From NCBI RefSeq assembly GCF_018263855.1, contig NZ_CP073318.1, positions 7,750,001-7,814,000 of the forward strand: a DNA stretch of 64,000 nt. The letters are read 5' to 3'. Every line of letters starts with the position of its first letter. Within the stretch, counting starts at the first letter, position 1. Both the position numbers and the translations under genes were made by a program. Source of the DNA: Kutzneria sp. CA-103260 (GTDB lineage: Bacteria > Actinomycetota > Actinomycetes > Mycobacteriales > Pseudonocardiaceae). Shown here one piece after another: positions 17,000-25,809 of the stretch. The notes under the pieces were generated by a model, which was not told the origin of the DNA, did not search any database, and saw only the letters and a program-made list of their open reading frames with translations.

Positions 17000-17832
17000 T
17001 CACCCCTTCACGGCGCCGGAGGTCAGCCCCGCGACGATGCGGCGCTGGAAGAACAGCACGAACACCACGATCGGAATCGTGATCACCACCGCCGCCGCGC
17101 AGATCTGCCCGGTCGGGTCCTCGAACTGGGACGCGCCGGTGAAGAACTGCAGCGCCGCCGGCACGGTGCGGGAACGGGTGGTCGCCGTCAGCGAGATGGC
17201 GAACAGGAAGTCGTTCCAGCAGAAGATGAACACCAGGATGGCGGTGGTGAACACCCCCGGCGCGGCCAGCGGCGCGATCACCCGGCGGAACGCCTGGGCC
17301 GGCGTCGCGCCGTCCATCTTGGCCGCCTTCTCCAGCTCCCACGGGATCTCCCGGAAGAACGCGGACAGGGTGTAGATGGCCAGCGGCAGCGCGAAGGTGA
17401 TGTAGGGCAGGATCAGGCCCGGCCAGGTGTCGAACAGGTTCAGCGACCGCTCGATGGAGAACAGCGGCGAGACCAGCGACACCTGCGGGAACATGGCCAC
17501 CAGCAAGGAGAAGCCGACCAGCAGCGACTTGCCGGGGAAGTCCAGCCGGGCGATGGCGTAGGCGGCCATCGTGCCCAGCACCACGGCGATCGCGGTGGCG
17601 ATCAGCGAGATGCCGATGGAGTTGACCAGGGCCAGCAGGAACTCGTTGGTCTGGAAGATGTCCAGGTAGCTCTGGAACGACCACTGCTGCGGGATGAACG
17701 AGCCGTCGCCGATGGTGGCCTTGGACTTGAACGACAGCGACAGCGTCCACAGCACCGGAACCAGCGCGTAGACCACCACCACGATGTCGATCAGCGTCCA
17801 CTGGACGCGCTTGCCGGTCGTGATGACGGCCA

Positions 17833-17836
<4 letters not shown>
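17000..17836 (-). CDS. sugB: trehalose importer permease SugB
   Basis: The 278-residue MalG-type permease has six predicted helices and the EAA loop EKAAKMDGATPAQAF that docks to the ATPase. It is the inner partner of SugA. ATG 17836 overlaps the sugA stop (ATGA); a second ATG follows immediately. The ends are VPVLWTLSLSFKSKA near the start and RRIVAGLTSGAVKG at the C-terminus, the latter nearly invariant in carbohydrate permeases of this class. Confidence 0.9.
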
Positions 17837-18773
<937 letters not shown>

Positions 18774-18777
<4 letters not shown>

Positions 18778-20051
18778 GGGAGCACCCCCTTGGAGTCCAG
18801 CGCGTCCTGGATCGCCTGCCGCATCTTCCCGGCCGTGGCCGTCGGGTCGATCGCCGACGGCGGCGAGAGCAGGTTCTGCATGATGGTCGAGACGTTCTGG
18901 TAGGCGGGCGTGATCGGCCGGCTGGCGGCGGTCGCCAACTCCGCCTTGATCACGTCCTTCATCGGGTACGCCTTGGCCATGTCCGGCGCGTCGTAGACGC
19001 TGGAGATGGTCGGCGGCACGCCGTCGTTGACCGCTGAGTAGTCCTGCATCTGCGGGCTGCGCAGGCACAGCGCCGCCTTGAACGCCTCGTCCTTGTGCAG
19101 GGAGTAGGCGCTGACGGCCAGGTTCTCGCCGCCGATGGTGACCTTGGCCGGCTGGCCCGGGACCACGCTCGGGTAGGTGGTCCACTTGAAGTGCTTGAAC
19201 AGGTCGGGCTTGTCCTGCTGCATGGCGGCGTAGACGTAGGGCCAGTTCAGCTCGAAGGCCGCGTCGCCGTTCTCCATCAGCAGCGCGGTCTGCTGCTCCT
19301 CCGCGCTGGACAGGCCGGCGTCGGTGACGCCCGCGGTGGCGAACTTCTTCAGCATCGCCAACGCCTGCACCGCGCCGTCGTCCACGACGGCCTTGGTGCC
19401 GTCGTCGGAGACCAGCTTGCCGCCGGCCGACGCGGTCAACGTGTTGAAGCCGACCACCAGGCCCTCGTACTGGTCGCCGGTGAAGCCGATCTTGTAGGTC
19501 TTGCCCTGCTGCTTGAGCTGCTGGGCGTCCGCGATCATTTCGTCCCAAGTGGACGGTGGCGTGGACACCAGATCATCGCGGTACCACAGCAGTTGCACGT
19601 TGGTGTTCTTGGTGGCCCCGTACAGTTTGCCGTTGTAGCTGGCCGAGGCCAGCGGGCCGGCCAGCACGTCCTGCTTGGCCTCCTGCTCGTACGCGCCGGT
19701 CCACGGCACGACCCAGCCCGCCCCGGCGAACTCCGACGTCCAGGTCACGTCGAGGCCGAGAATGTCCAGGCTGGTGTCGCCGGCCGCCAGTCTTCGCACC
19801 ATCTGCTCGCGCTGGCCGTCCGCGGCTCGCGGGGCGGTCAGCAACTGGATGTGGTACGCCCCGTTGGCCTGCTGGTTGCACTGGTCGACGACGTTCTGGA
19901 AGTGCTGTTCCGGCGGGTAGTACACGCTGATCGTGACTCCCCCGCCCGCGCCCGCCCCGCAGGCGGCCACCAGCGGTGCGGCCAGTGCCGCGGCCGCCGT
20001 GGCCACCAGGCCCCGGCGCCACCGCGGGCGCCGGCCGGTTGGCTGTGCCAT
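18774..20051 (-). CDS. lpqY: trehalose-binding lipoprotein LpqY
   Basis: The 425-residue extracellular solute-binding protein starts at ATG 20051 behind GGGAGGA. A twin-arginine-like basic N-terminus (RRPRWRRG) is followed by a hydrophobic stretch and a lipobox ending LVAAC (Cys31), so it is a membrane-anchored lipoprotein. The family 1 binding-protein body includes ILGLDVTWTSEFAGAGWV and GDAAFELNWPYVYAAM. As the first gene of lpqY-sugABC it supplies the substrate specificity. An 11-residue-longer frame exists upstream but has no ribosome site. Confidence 0.88.
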
Positions 20052-20259
20052 CGGTCCTCCCTTCGCTTCAGGGGGCCGAACCCACACGCCTACCGGCGGA
20101 CACCACGACGTCCGCCGACCGGTCTCGGCACCCCGACGTGCCCCGATCCGGCCGGGCGATCACGCCCGACGGACCGGTGCAGGCAACCTATGGCCGGCGT
20201 TTTGGCAGCCGCAAGCGTTTGGGGCAACGATTCAGACACCGAGCGGGCCTTCTGATGTG

Positions 20260-20299
20260 CCGATGCCGGCCTCCAGGGCGTCCCGGAGACCGGCATCGG
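20260..20299 (-). terminator. hairpin terminator after the stress-protein gene
   Basis: CCGATGCCGG (20260-20269) pairs exactly with CCGGCATCGG (20290-20299). It lies 7 bases past the stop of the leftward gene at 20306. The remaining 200 bases up to lpqY hold its promoter; I see no operator I can name. Confidence 0.6.
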
Positions 20300-20305
20300 C
20301 ATCGG

Positions 20306-20830
20306 CTAGAGCGCGCCGCCCGCGGGGCGCATGGCCAGCTTGGCCAGCAGGTCACGGCCCTGCTCGGCGTTGCGGGGCTGACACAGCACGTCGTAGCGGC
20401 CGGCCACCAGCTGGCTGGAGGACTGGAAGTCCCGCCGGCCGCGGGTGGAGGCGTAGCCGACGGCCGCGAACACCATGAAGAACACCACGCCCAGCACCAG
20501 GCAGACGGCGATCTGGAGCAGACCGGTGGACTGGCCGCCGGTGAACAGGCTCAGCATCACGCCGACGAACAGGCCGAACCACGCGCCCGACGCGGCGCCG
20601 GCGCCCAGCACGCGCCGCCACGACAGGCGCCCGGTGACCCGCTCCACCAGCATCAGGTCGACCCCGACGATGGTCACGTCCTGCACCGGGAACTCGCTCT
20701 CGGCCAGGAAGTCGACGGCACGCTGCGCCTGCCCGTACTCCTCGTACGAGCCGATCGGCCACCCGGTCGGCCTGGTGGGCAGCCGCGGCGGGCCGGCGGA
20801 CCTGTCCTGCGATGAGAACGAACTCGTCAC
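20306..20830 (-). CDS. general-stress-protein-17M-like membrane protein
   Basis: The 174-residue protein resembles mycobacterial Rv1234: an N-terminal alpha/beta domain beginning TGWPIGSYEEYGQAQRAVDF and containing FPVQDVTIVGVDL, then a glycine-rich pair of membrane helices (ASGAWFGLFVGVMLSLF, IAVCLVLGVVFFMVFAAVGY), then LVAGRYDVLCQP. The domain is the GSP_17M type found in Bacillus YflT-like proteins. Its function is unknown. GTG 20830 is preceded by GGGGTGAT. It lies beside lpqY in mycobacteria too, which supports orthology. Confidence 0.85.
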   Translation of the reverse strand: MTSSFSSQDRSAGPPRLPTRPTGWPIGSYEEYGQAQRAVDFLAESEFPVQDVTIVGVDLMLVERVTGRLSWRRVLGAGAASGAWFGLFVGVMLSLFTGGQSTGLLQIAVCLVLGVVFFMVFAAVGYASTRGRRDFQSSSQLVAGRYDVLCQPRNAEQGRDLLAKLAMRPAGGAL

Positions 20831-20907
20831 CGATATCACCCCGTTCGCGGTCGGTGGTCTCCCATTGTCCTCACGACCAACGACCCACGCGAACCGGGCG
20901 TGCCTGA

Positions 20908-22104
20908 TCAGCCCCGGGACTGGTACTCCCGGAGCAGTCCGCGGCTGATGATGGTCTTCTGGATCTCGCTGGTGCCCTCGCCGATCAGCAGGAAGGGGGC
21001 CTCGCGCATGAGGCGCTCGATCTCGTACTCCTTGGAGTAGCCGTAGCCGCCGTGGATGCGGAACGCCTCCTGGGTCACCTCGGCGCAGTACTCGGAGGCG
21101 ATCAGCTTGGCCATGCCGGCCTCGACGTCGTTGCGCTGCCCGGAGTCCTTGAGCCGGGCCGCGTTCACCATCATCAGGTGCGCGGCCTCCACCTTGGTGG
21201 CCATCTCGGCCAGCTTGAAGGCGATGGCCTGGTGGTCGGCGATCTGCTTGCCGAAGGTCTTGCGCTGCTGGGCGTACTCGATGGCCAGCTCGAAGGCGCG
21301 GATCGAGATGCCGCAGGCGCGGGCGGCCACGTTGACCCGGCCCACCTCCACGCCGTCCATCATCTGTGCGAAGCCTTGGCCGGTCACGCCGCCGAGGACC
21401 TGGTCGGCGCCGATCTCGTAGCCGGTGAACACCATCTCCGTGGTGTCCACGCCCTTGTAGCCCATCTTGGCGATCTTGCCCGGGATGGTCAGGCCGGGGG
21501 CCACCTCGCCGTAGCCGACCGGCTTGTCCACCAGGAAGGCGGTCAGGTTCTTGTGCGGCTTGTCCGCGCCCTCGTCCGTACGGACCAGCACCGCGGTCAG
21601 GTTGGAGGTGCCGCCGTTGGTCAGCCACATCTTCTGGCCGTCGATGACGTAGGAGTCACCGTCCCTCTTGGCCCGCGTCTTGATCGCGGCCACGTCCGAG
21701 CCCAGGTCCGGCTCCGACATCGAGAAGGAGCCCCGGATCTCGCCCGCGGCCATCTTCGGCAGGTAGTGCGCCTTCTGCGCGTCGGTGCCGTGCTGCTTGA
21801 TCATGTGGGCCACGATGAAGTGGGTGTTGATCACACCCGAGACGCTCATCCAGCCGCGCGCGATCTGTTCCACCACAAGGGCGTAGGTCAGCAGCGACTC
21901 GCCGAGCCCGCCGAACTCCTCGGGGATGGTGAGGCCGAACAGCCCCATCTCCTTCATGCCCTCGACGATGTCGGCCGGGTACTCGTCCCCGTGCTCCAGC
22001 GCCTGCGCGTGCGGGATGATCTCCTTGTTCACGAAGTCGCGAACGGTGGTCAGGATCTCCTGCTGCACGTCGGTGAGACCGGCGGTCTGGGCGAGGCGGG
22101 CCAT
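20908..22104 (-). CDS. acyl-CoA dehydrogenase, methylsuccinyl-CoA dehydrogenase-like (ethylmalonyl-CoA pathway)
   Basis: The 398-residue flavoprotein has the full acyl-CoA dehydrogenase architecture: the FAD-binding segment SFSMSEPDLGSDVAAIKT, MWLTNGGTSNL, and the C-terminal YGYSKEYEIERLMREAP. The catalytic base is Glu376 in LLIGEGTSEIQ, the same number as in medium-chain dehydrogenase. The sequence is very close to the acyl-CoA dehydrogenase in Streptomyces ccr/meaA clusters, so oxidation of methylsuccinyl-CoA to mesaconyl-CoA is the likely reaction. A CRP-like site lies 66 bases upstream. Partners are the MaoC gene at 5828 and the lyase at 22649. Confidence 0.87.
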   Translation of the reverse strand: MARLAQTAGLTDVQQEILTTVRDFVNKEIIPHAQALEHGDEYPADIVEGMKEMGLFGLTIPEEFGGLGESLLTYALVVEQIARGWMSVSGVINTHFIVAHMIKQHGTDAQKAHYLPKMAAGEIRGSFSMSEPDLGSDVAAIKTRAKRDGDSYVIDGQKMWLTNGGTSNLTAVLVRTDEGADKPHKNLTAFLVDKPVGYGEVAPGLTIPGKIAKMGYKGVDTTEMVFTGYEIGADQVLGGVTGQGFAQMMDGVEVGRVNVAARACGISIRAFELAIEYAQQRKTFGKQIADHQAIAFKLAEMATKVEAAHLMMVNAARLKDSGQRNDVEAGMAKLIASEYCAEVTQEAFRIHGGYGYSKEYEIERLMREAPFLLIGEGTSEIQKTIISRGLLREYQSRG

Positions 22105-22169
22105 GCTGGTCCCCTTGTCGTCGCTGACTGGTTACCGGTGAGTATCCCCAACCCCGCAACGTCTCACCC

Positions 22170-22185
22170 TGTGAAGGTGCTCACC
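22170..22185. promoter_or_regulatory. CRP/GlxR-like operator upstream of the acyl-CoA dehydrogenase
   Basis: TGTGAAGGTGCTCACC fits TGTGA-N6-TCAC, the core of cAMP-receptor-protein sites in actinobacteria (GlxR, Crp). It is 66 bases before the ATG of the dehydrogenase gene, in the leftward promoter region. Confidence 0.45.
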
Positions 22186-22201
22186 CGATCGGTTCAGGTG
22201 C

Positions 22202-22363
22202 TCAGCTGGCCCGGACCTCCACCGCGTCGCCGCAGGACCGACACTGCTCGGCGAACACGTACACCGGCTGGCTGCAGCCGCCACACGGCACGAAGCTGCG
22301 CTCCAGCAGGTCATCCCGGCGCCGCCGGCGGAACAGGTGGATCCCCTTCGAGTGCTTGGACAT
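22202..22363 (-). CDS. 53-residue zinc-ribbon protein
   Basis: ATG at 22363 opens a 53-residue protein: a basic N-terminal part (HSKGIHLFRRRRRDDLLERS) and one zinc-ribbon pair, CGGC and CRSC, about 17 residues apart. It looks like a small nucleic-acid- or protein-binding zinc ribbon. It is separated from the dehydrogenase gene by 97 bases on the same strand. The frame extends another 11 codons upstream without a ribosome site. Function is unknown. Confidence 0.65.
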   Translation of the reverse strand: MSKHSKGIHLFRRRRRDDLLERSFVPCGGCSQPVYVFAEQCRSCGDAVEVRAS

Positions 22364-22416
22364 GGCACCCAGCCTGAACCGACCCCCGGGGTCCAACGCA
22401 AACCAAGGTTGCCTTC

Positions 22417-22432
22417 TGTGTGTTATCTCACC
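22417..22432. promoter_or_regulatory. second CRP/GlxR-like site
   Basis: TGTGTGTTATCTCACC keeps the TGTG, central TA and TCAC of the GlxR consensus TGTGANNTANNTCACA, with two mismatches. It is 54 bases upstream of the zinc-ribbon gene. The surrounding 285-base gap (22364-22648) is less G+C rich than its flanks and also contains TTTGTG...CACAAA at about 22469-22500; no gene is visible in it. Confidence 0.4.
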
Positions 22433-22648
22433 GTGATCAAACGCGGAGCGTAGCCGAATTACGCGATTTGTGTAACCTGATCTTTGATCCGGCTCACAAA
22501 CGGTAACACATTCCTAGTCGATTCCCCGCGCACGGACCGGATGCGCGCCTGGCCCACATCCGGCCTTTCACCACGAAAACCCTGCCCGCGAAGCCATTTG
22601 CGCAAATGACGGATCACTACGCCGGCAAGGTCCGATCGTCGGCGCGGA

Positions 22649-23599
22649 TCACTCCGCCGGCGGGGTCCACTTGTCGGTGCGGGTCATGCCGGCGGCGCGG
22701 CCCTTGCCGGCGATCACCAGGGCCATCTTGCGGGAGGCCTCGTCGATCATCTCGTCGCCGAGCATCACGGCGCCGCGCTTGCCGCCGGCGTCGGAGGTGT
22801 AGAACTCGTAGGCGTCCAGGATGTTCTCGGCGTGGTCGTAGTCGGACTGGTCCGGGCTGAACACCTCGTTGGCCGCCTCGATCTGGCCGGGGTGCAGGAC
22901 CCACTTGCCGTCGTAGCCCAGGGCGGCGGCCCGGCCGGCGACGCGGCGGAAGCCGTCGACGTCGCGGATCTGGAGATAGGGGCCGTCGATGGCCTGCACG
23001 TCGTTGGCCCGGGCGGCCATCAGGATGCGCATCAGGATGTAGTGGTAGGCGTCGCCGACGTCGTAGCCGGGCGGCTGCTCGCCGACGACCAGGGACTTCA
23101 TGTTGATGGAGGCCATGAAGTCGGCGGGGCCGAAGATGATGGTCTCCACCCGGGGCGAGGCGGTGGCGATGGCGTCGACCTCGACCAGGCCGCGGGCGTT
23201 CTCGATCTGGGCCTCGATGCCGATCCGGCCGACCTCGTAGCCCATGGTCTTCTCGATCTGGGTGAGCAGCAGGTCCAGGGCCTGCACCTGCTGCGCGGTC
23301 TGCACCTTGGGCAGCATGACGCAGTCCAGGTTGGCCCCGGCGCCCTCGACGACCTCGACGACGTCCCGGTAGGTCCACTCGGTGGTCCAGTCGTTGACCC
23401 GCACGACCCGGGTCCGCTCGCCCCAGCCGCCCTCGTTGAGCGACTCGACGATGGTCTTGCGCGCCCCCGGCTTGGCCAGCGGGGCGCAGGCGTCCTCCAG
23501 GTCCAGGAAGACCTGGTCGGCCGGCAGCGTCCGGGCCTTGTCGATCATCTTCTGGCTGGAGCCGGGGACGGCGAGACAGGATCGGCGGGGGCGCGGCAC
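22649..23599 (-). CDS. HpcH/HpaI-family CoA-ester lyase (beta-methylmalyl/malyl-CoA lyase type)
   Basis: The 316-residue TIM-barrel protein belongs to the CitE/HpcH family. RPRRSCLAVPGSS opens it, VFLDLEDACAPLAKPGAR holds the acidic metal site, and KIGIEAQIENARGL-like sequence and FGPADFMASINMKS follow. It matches the lyase of Streptomyces ccr clusters, so cleavage of beta-methylmalyl-CoA to glyoxylate and propionyl-CoA (or related malyl-CoA activity) is the likely role. GTG 23599 has GAGGAGG nine bases upstream. It completes the trio with the MaoC and dehydrogenase genes elsewhere in the window. Confidence 0.87.
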   Translation of the reverse strand: MPRPRRSCLAVPGSSQKMIDKARTLPADQVFLDLEDACAPLAKPGARKTIVESLNEGGWGERTRVVRVNDWTTEWTYRDVVEVVEGAGANLDCVMLPKVQTAQQVQALDLLLTQIEKTMGYEVGRIGIEAQIENARGLVEVDAIATASPRVETIIFGPADFMASINMKSLVVGEQPPGYDVGDAYHYILMRILMAARANDVQAIDGPYLQIRDVDGFRRVAGRAAALGYDGKWVLHPGQIEAANEVFSPDQSDYDHAENILDAYEFYTSDAGGKRGAVMLGDEMIDEASRKMALVIAGKGRAAGMTRTDKWTPPAE

Positions 23600-23707
23600 G
23601 GCGGTACCTCCTCGTACTGACCGGTAACTTACGGCGATGCTGGCACGGCTCGAGGGTGCCCGCCATTCGCTGAGTCACCCGTCACAGCCCCGTGGTTAGC
23701 TGAACCG

Positions 23708-24079
23708 GTGGAGATCACCCGTCTGCTGGACAACGCCCTGCGCAAGGCCGCCGCGGTCTGGATCACCGTGGACGGGCGGCCGCGGCTGGTCTGGGCGCTG
23801 TGGCGGGACGGCGCGCTCTGGGTCGCGGTGGGCGGCGGCGAGCAGCAGGTCCCGGGCCTGCGTGACGGCGTGACCTGCACGATCACCGTTCGCTCCCCCA
23901 CCACGCACTCGCACCTCGCCGACGTGCCGGCGGCCGTTCGGCTGGTCCAGCCGGAAAAAGACGTGACGGACGCGCTCCGGGCAGCCAGACTCAATGCCGA
24001 GCCGGCCTGGACAGAGGTGTACCGACTTGATCCGGATACCCAAGGACTTCACGGACACGGTGCTGAGCTGGGGGGATGA
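23708..24079 (+). CDS. hypothetical protein, possibly split-barrel fold
   Basis: The 123-residue protein begins at GTG 23708. The body (TRLLDNALRKAAAVWITVDG, RLVWALWRDGALWVAVGGGE, TCTITVRSPTTHSHL, ALRAARLNAEPAW) looks like a short beta-rich fold and resembles actinobacterial hypotheticals distantly related to pyridoxamine-phosphate-oxidase-like barrels. The C-terminal 20 residues run into the next gene by 53 bases and look unlike the rest, which may mean a recently lost stop codon or a shifted end. Function is unknown. Confidence 0.55.
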   Translation: MEITRLLDNALRKAAAVWITVDGRPRLVWALWRDGALWVAVGGGEQQVPGLRDGVTCTITVRSPTTHSHLADVPAAVRLVQPEKDVTDALRAARLNAEPAWTEVYRLDPDTQGLHGHGAELGG

Positions 24080-24875
24080 CGACGCCACCCGGTGGCTGCT
24101 CGGTTTGCCGGAACTGGCGGCGGAGTACCTCGACCGCTGGGACCTGACGCCGGACGGCGCGCCGCTGAACGGGTTCTGCAGCGTGGTGCAGCCGGTGCGA
24201 CTGCCGGACGGCCGGCCGGCGATGCTCAAACTCGGCCTGTTGCACGAGGAATCCGAACACGAGTGGCTCGCACTGTCCCTATGGGACGGTGACGGCGCGG
24301 TGCGGCTGCTCGCCCACGACGCCGACGACGGCGTGCTGCTGCTGGAGCGACTGCGCCCGGAATGCCTTACCAGCCAACCGATCGAGCAAGCGCTGGTGAT
24401 CGCCGGCACGCTGCGCAAGCGGCTGCGCCGGCCCGCGCCGCACCGGATGCGCACGCTGCGGGCCAGCGCGGCCCGGTGGGCCGAAAAGCTGCCGCGGGCC
24501 GAAGGTCTCCCGCGGCGGATCATCGACGAGGCCGTCGACCACTGCCGCACGCTGGGGCCGGTCGCGCTGGACGAGATGGTCAACGAGGACCAGCATTTCG
24601 ACAACATCCTGGCCGGCGACCGGGAACCGTGGCTGGTCATCGACCCCAAGGTGCTCGCCGGCGACCCGGAGTTCGGGCTGGCCACCCTGTTGTGGAACCG
24701 GTTCGAGCCGGACCGCGTCGAGCACCGGCTGGCCACGCTGGTGGAGATCGAGGAGCTGGACGCGGCCAAGGCCCGGGCCTGGACCTTCGTGTCGGCCGTG
24801 GTGAACTGGGCCGACGCCGACGGCTGGGTCAACGACACCTGCCAGGCCATCGCCACCACCCTGGCCGCCCACTGA
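24027..24875 (+). CDS. aminoglycoside/hydroxyurea phosphotransferase-like kinase, APH(6) type
   Basis: The 282-residue protein has the layout of StrB/Hur kinases: IPKDFTDTVLSWGDDDATRW at the N-terminus, LDRWDLTPDGAP, the lysine strand PAMLKLGLLHEESEHEW, LLLERL, and the catalytic/metal segment NEDQHFDNILAG with WLVIDPKVLAGDPEFG. TTG 24027 is preferred because it gives the family N-terminus and has AGAGGT eight bases upstream; an in-frame ATG is at 23994. The presumed activity is phosphorylation of an aminoglycoside or hydroxyurea, but many family members have no proven drug substrate. It overlaps the preceding gene by 53 bases. Confidence 0.82.
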   Translation: MIRIPKDFTDTVLSWGDDDATRWLLGLPELAAEYLDRWDLTPDGAPLNGFCSVVQPVRLPDGRPAMLKLGLLHEESEHEWLALSLWDGDGAVRLLAHDADDGVLLLERLRPECLTSQPIEQALVIAGTLRKRLRRPAPHRMRTLRASAARWAEKLPRAEGLPRRIIDEAVDHCRTLGPVALDEMVNEDQHFDNILAGDREPWLVIDPKVLAGDPEFGLATLLWNRFEPDRVEHRLATLVEIEELDAAKARAWTFVSAVVNWADADGWVNDTCQAIATTLAAH

Positions 24876-24880
24876 CCCCT

Positions 24881-24956
24881 CGCGAGTCCCGCTCTCAGGC
24901 AACCATGTGTCGAGTTCCGGAACTCGACATTCAGCTGCTCGAGAGCGGGACTCGCG
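24881..24956. repeat. nested inverted repeat element, GAGAGCGGGACTCGC family (second locus)
   Basis: CGCGAGTCCCGCTCTC (24881-24896) is exactly complementary to 24941-24956, and a perfect 22-bp palindrome, TGTCGAGTTCC plus its complement, fills 24908-24929. It sits between two convergent genes and ends 3 bases before the PhzF stop. The right half closely matches 3254-3290. Confidence 0.8.
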
Positions 24957-24959
24957 GGG

Positions 24960-25778
24960 TCAGGTGGGGATGGTGAGCTGGCCGCTGGCGACGTGCACGA
25001 CGTCGCCGCGGACGGTGGCGGCCTCGGGGCTCACCGAGCAGTACAGAGTGGACGGTCGGCCCATCTCGATTCCTTGCCGGACGACAACATCGGCGGTCTC
25101 GGCGATGAGTCCCCGGTCGACGGCGAACACGCACATGCCCAGTGCGGCCGAGCCGGTCGCGGCGTCCTCGCCACCGTCGACGAAGACCCGCACGTGGGCT
25201 TGGCCATCGACGAGCGAGAACACCTGCAGCCCGTGCTCGATCCCGGCCTCCCGCATGGCCCGCCGGTCCGGCTCGGCCCGACCGACGGCGTCCGGCCGCA
25301 CCCCCAGGTAGGCGAATTCCAGGCCACAGCCGGCCACCCCAGAGTCCACATCGGACAGATCGTCGACGGTCAGCCCGACCGCCGCCGCCAGCGCGGCCCG
25401 GTCCAGCCGGGGACCGATCGTGCGTCGGCCGCCGCTGATCCGCGCGCCACGCTCGTCCACCACCACCGGCAGCAGACCGGCCAGGCACTCCTGAACCACC
25501 GGCCCGCGCCCGATGACGCCGTCCCGGGCCAGCAGCCACGAGGTTCCGACGCTCGGATGGCCGGCGAACGGCAACTCCTCGCTCACGGTGAAGATCCGCA
25601 CCCGGTAGTCGGCCCCGGGCTGGGTCGGCGGCAGCGGGAAGGTGGTCTCCGAATAGCCGAACTCGGCGGCGATGGTCCGCATCTGCTCGGCCGAGAGGTC
25701 GTCGGCGCCGTGCACGACGGCCAACTGGTTGCCGGTGAACGGGGTGTCCGTGAACACGTCGAGCACGTCAAAACGCAT
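24960..25778 (-). CDS. PhzF family isomerase-like protein
   Basis: The 272-residue protein has the PhzF fold halves: VFTDTPFTGNQLAVV near the N-terminus, FGYSETTFPLP with the catalytic glutamate, PFAGHPSVGTSW, and in the second half DGGEDAATGSAALGM. Members include the phenazine-synthesis isomerase and many housekeeping homologues of unknown substrate; no phenazine genes are near. ATG 25778 is chosen; a GTG three codons earlier is possible. It is divergent from the MgtE-like gene with only about 30 bases between starts. Confidence 0.87.
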   Translation of the reverse strand: MRFDVLDVFTDTPFTGNQLAVVHGADDLSAEQMRTIAAEFGYSETTFPLPPTQPGADYRVRIFTVSEELPFAGHPSVGTSWLLARDGVIGRGPVVQECLAGLLPVVVDERGARISGGRRTIGPRLDRAALAAAVGLTVDDLSDVDSGVAGCGLEFAYLGVRPDAVGRAEPDRRAMREAGIEHGLQVFSLVDGQAHVRVFVDGGEDAATGSAALGMCVFAVDRGLIAETADVVVRQGIEMGRPSTLYCSVSPEAATVRGDVVHVASGQLTIPT

Positions 25779-25809
25779 GGTGGCCACCCGGCAACGTTAG
25801 CCTTTGCGT

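Noticed and set aside
24960..25778. Phenazine biosynthesis gene
   Set aside because: PhzF homologues are common outside phenazine clusters and no other phz gene is present.
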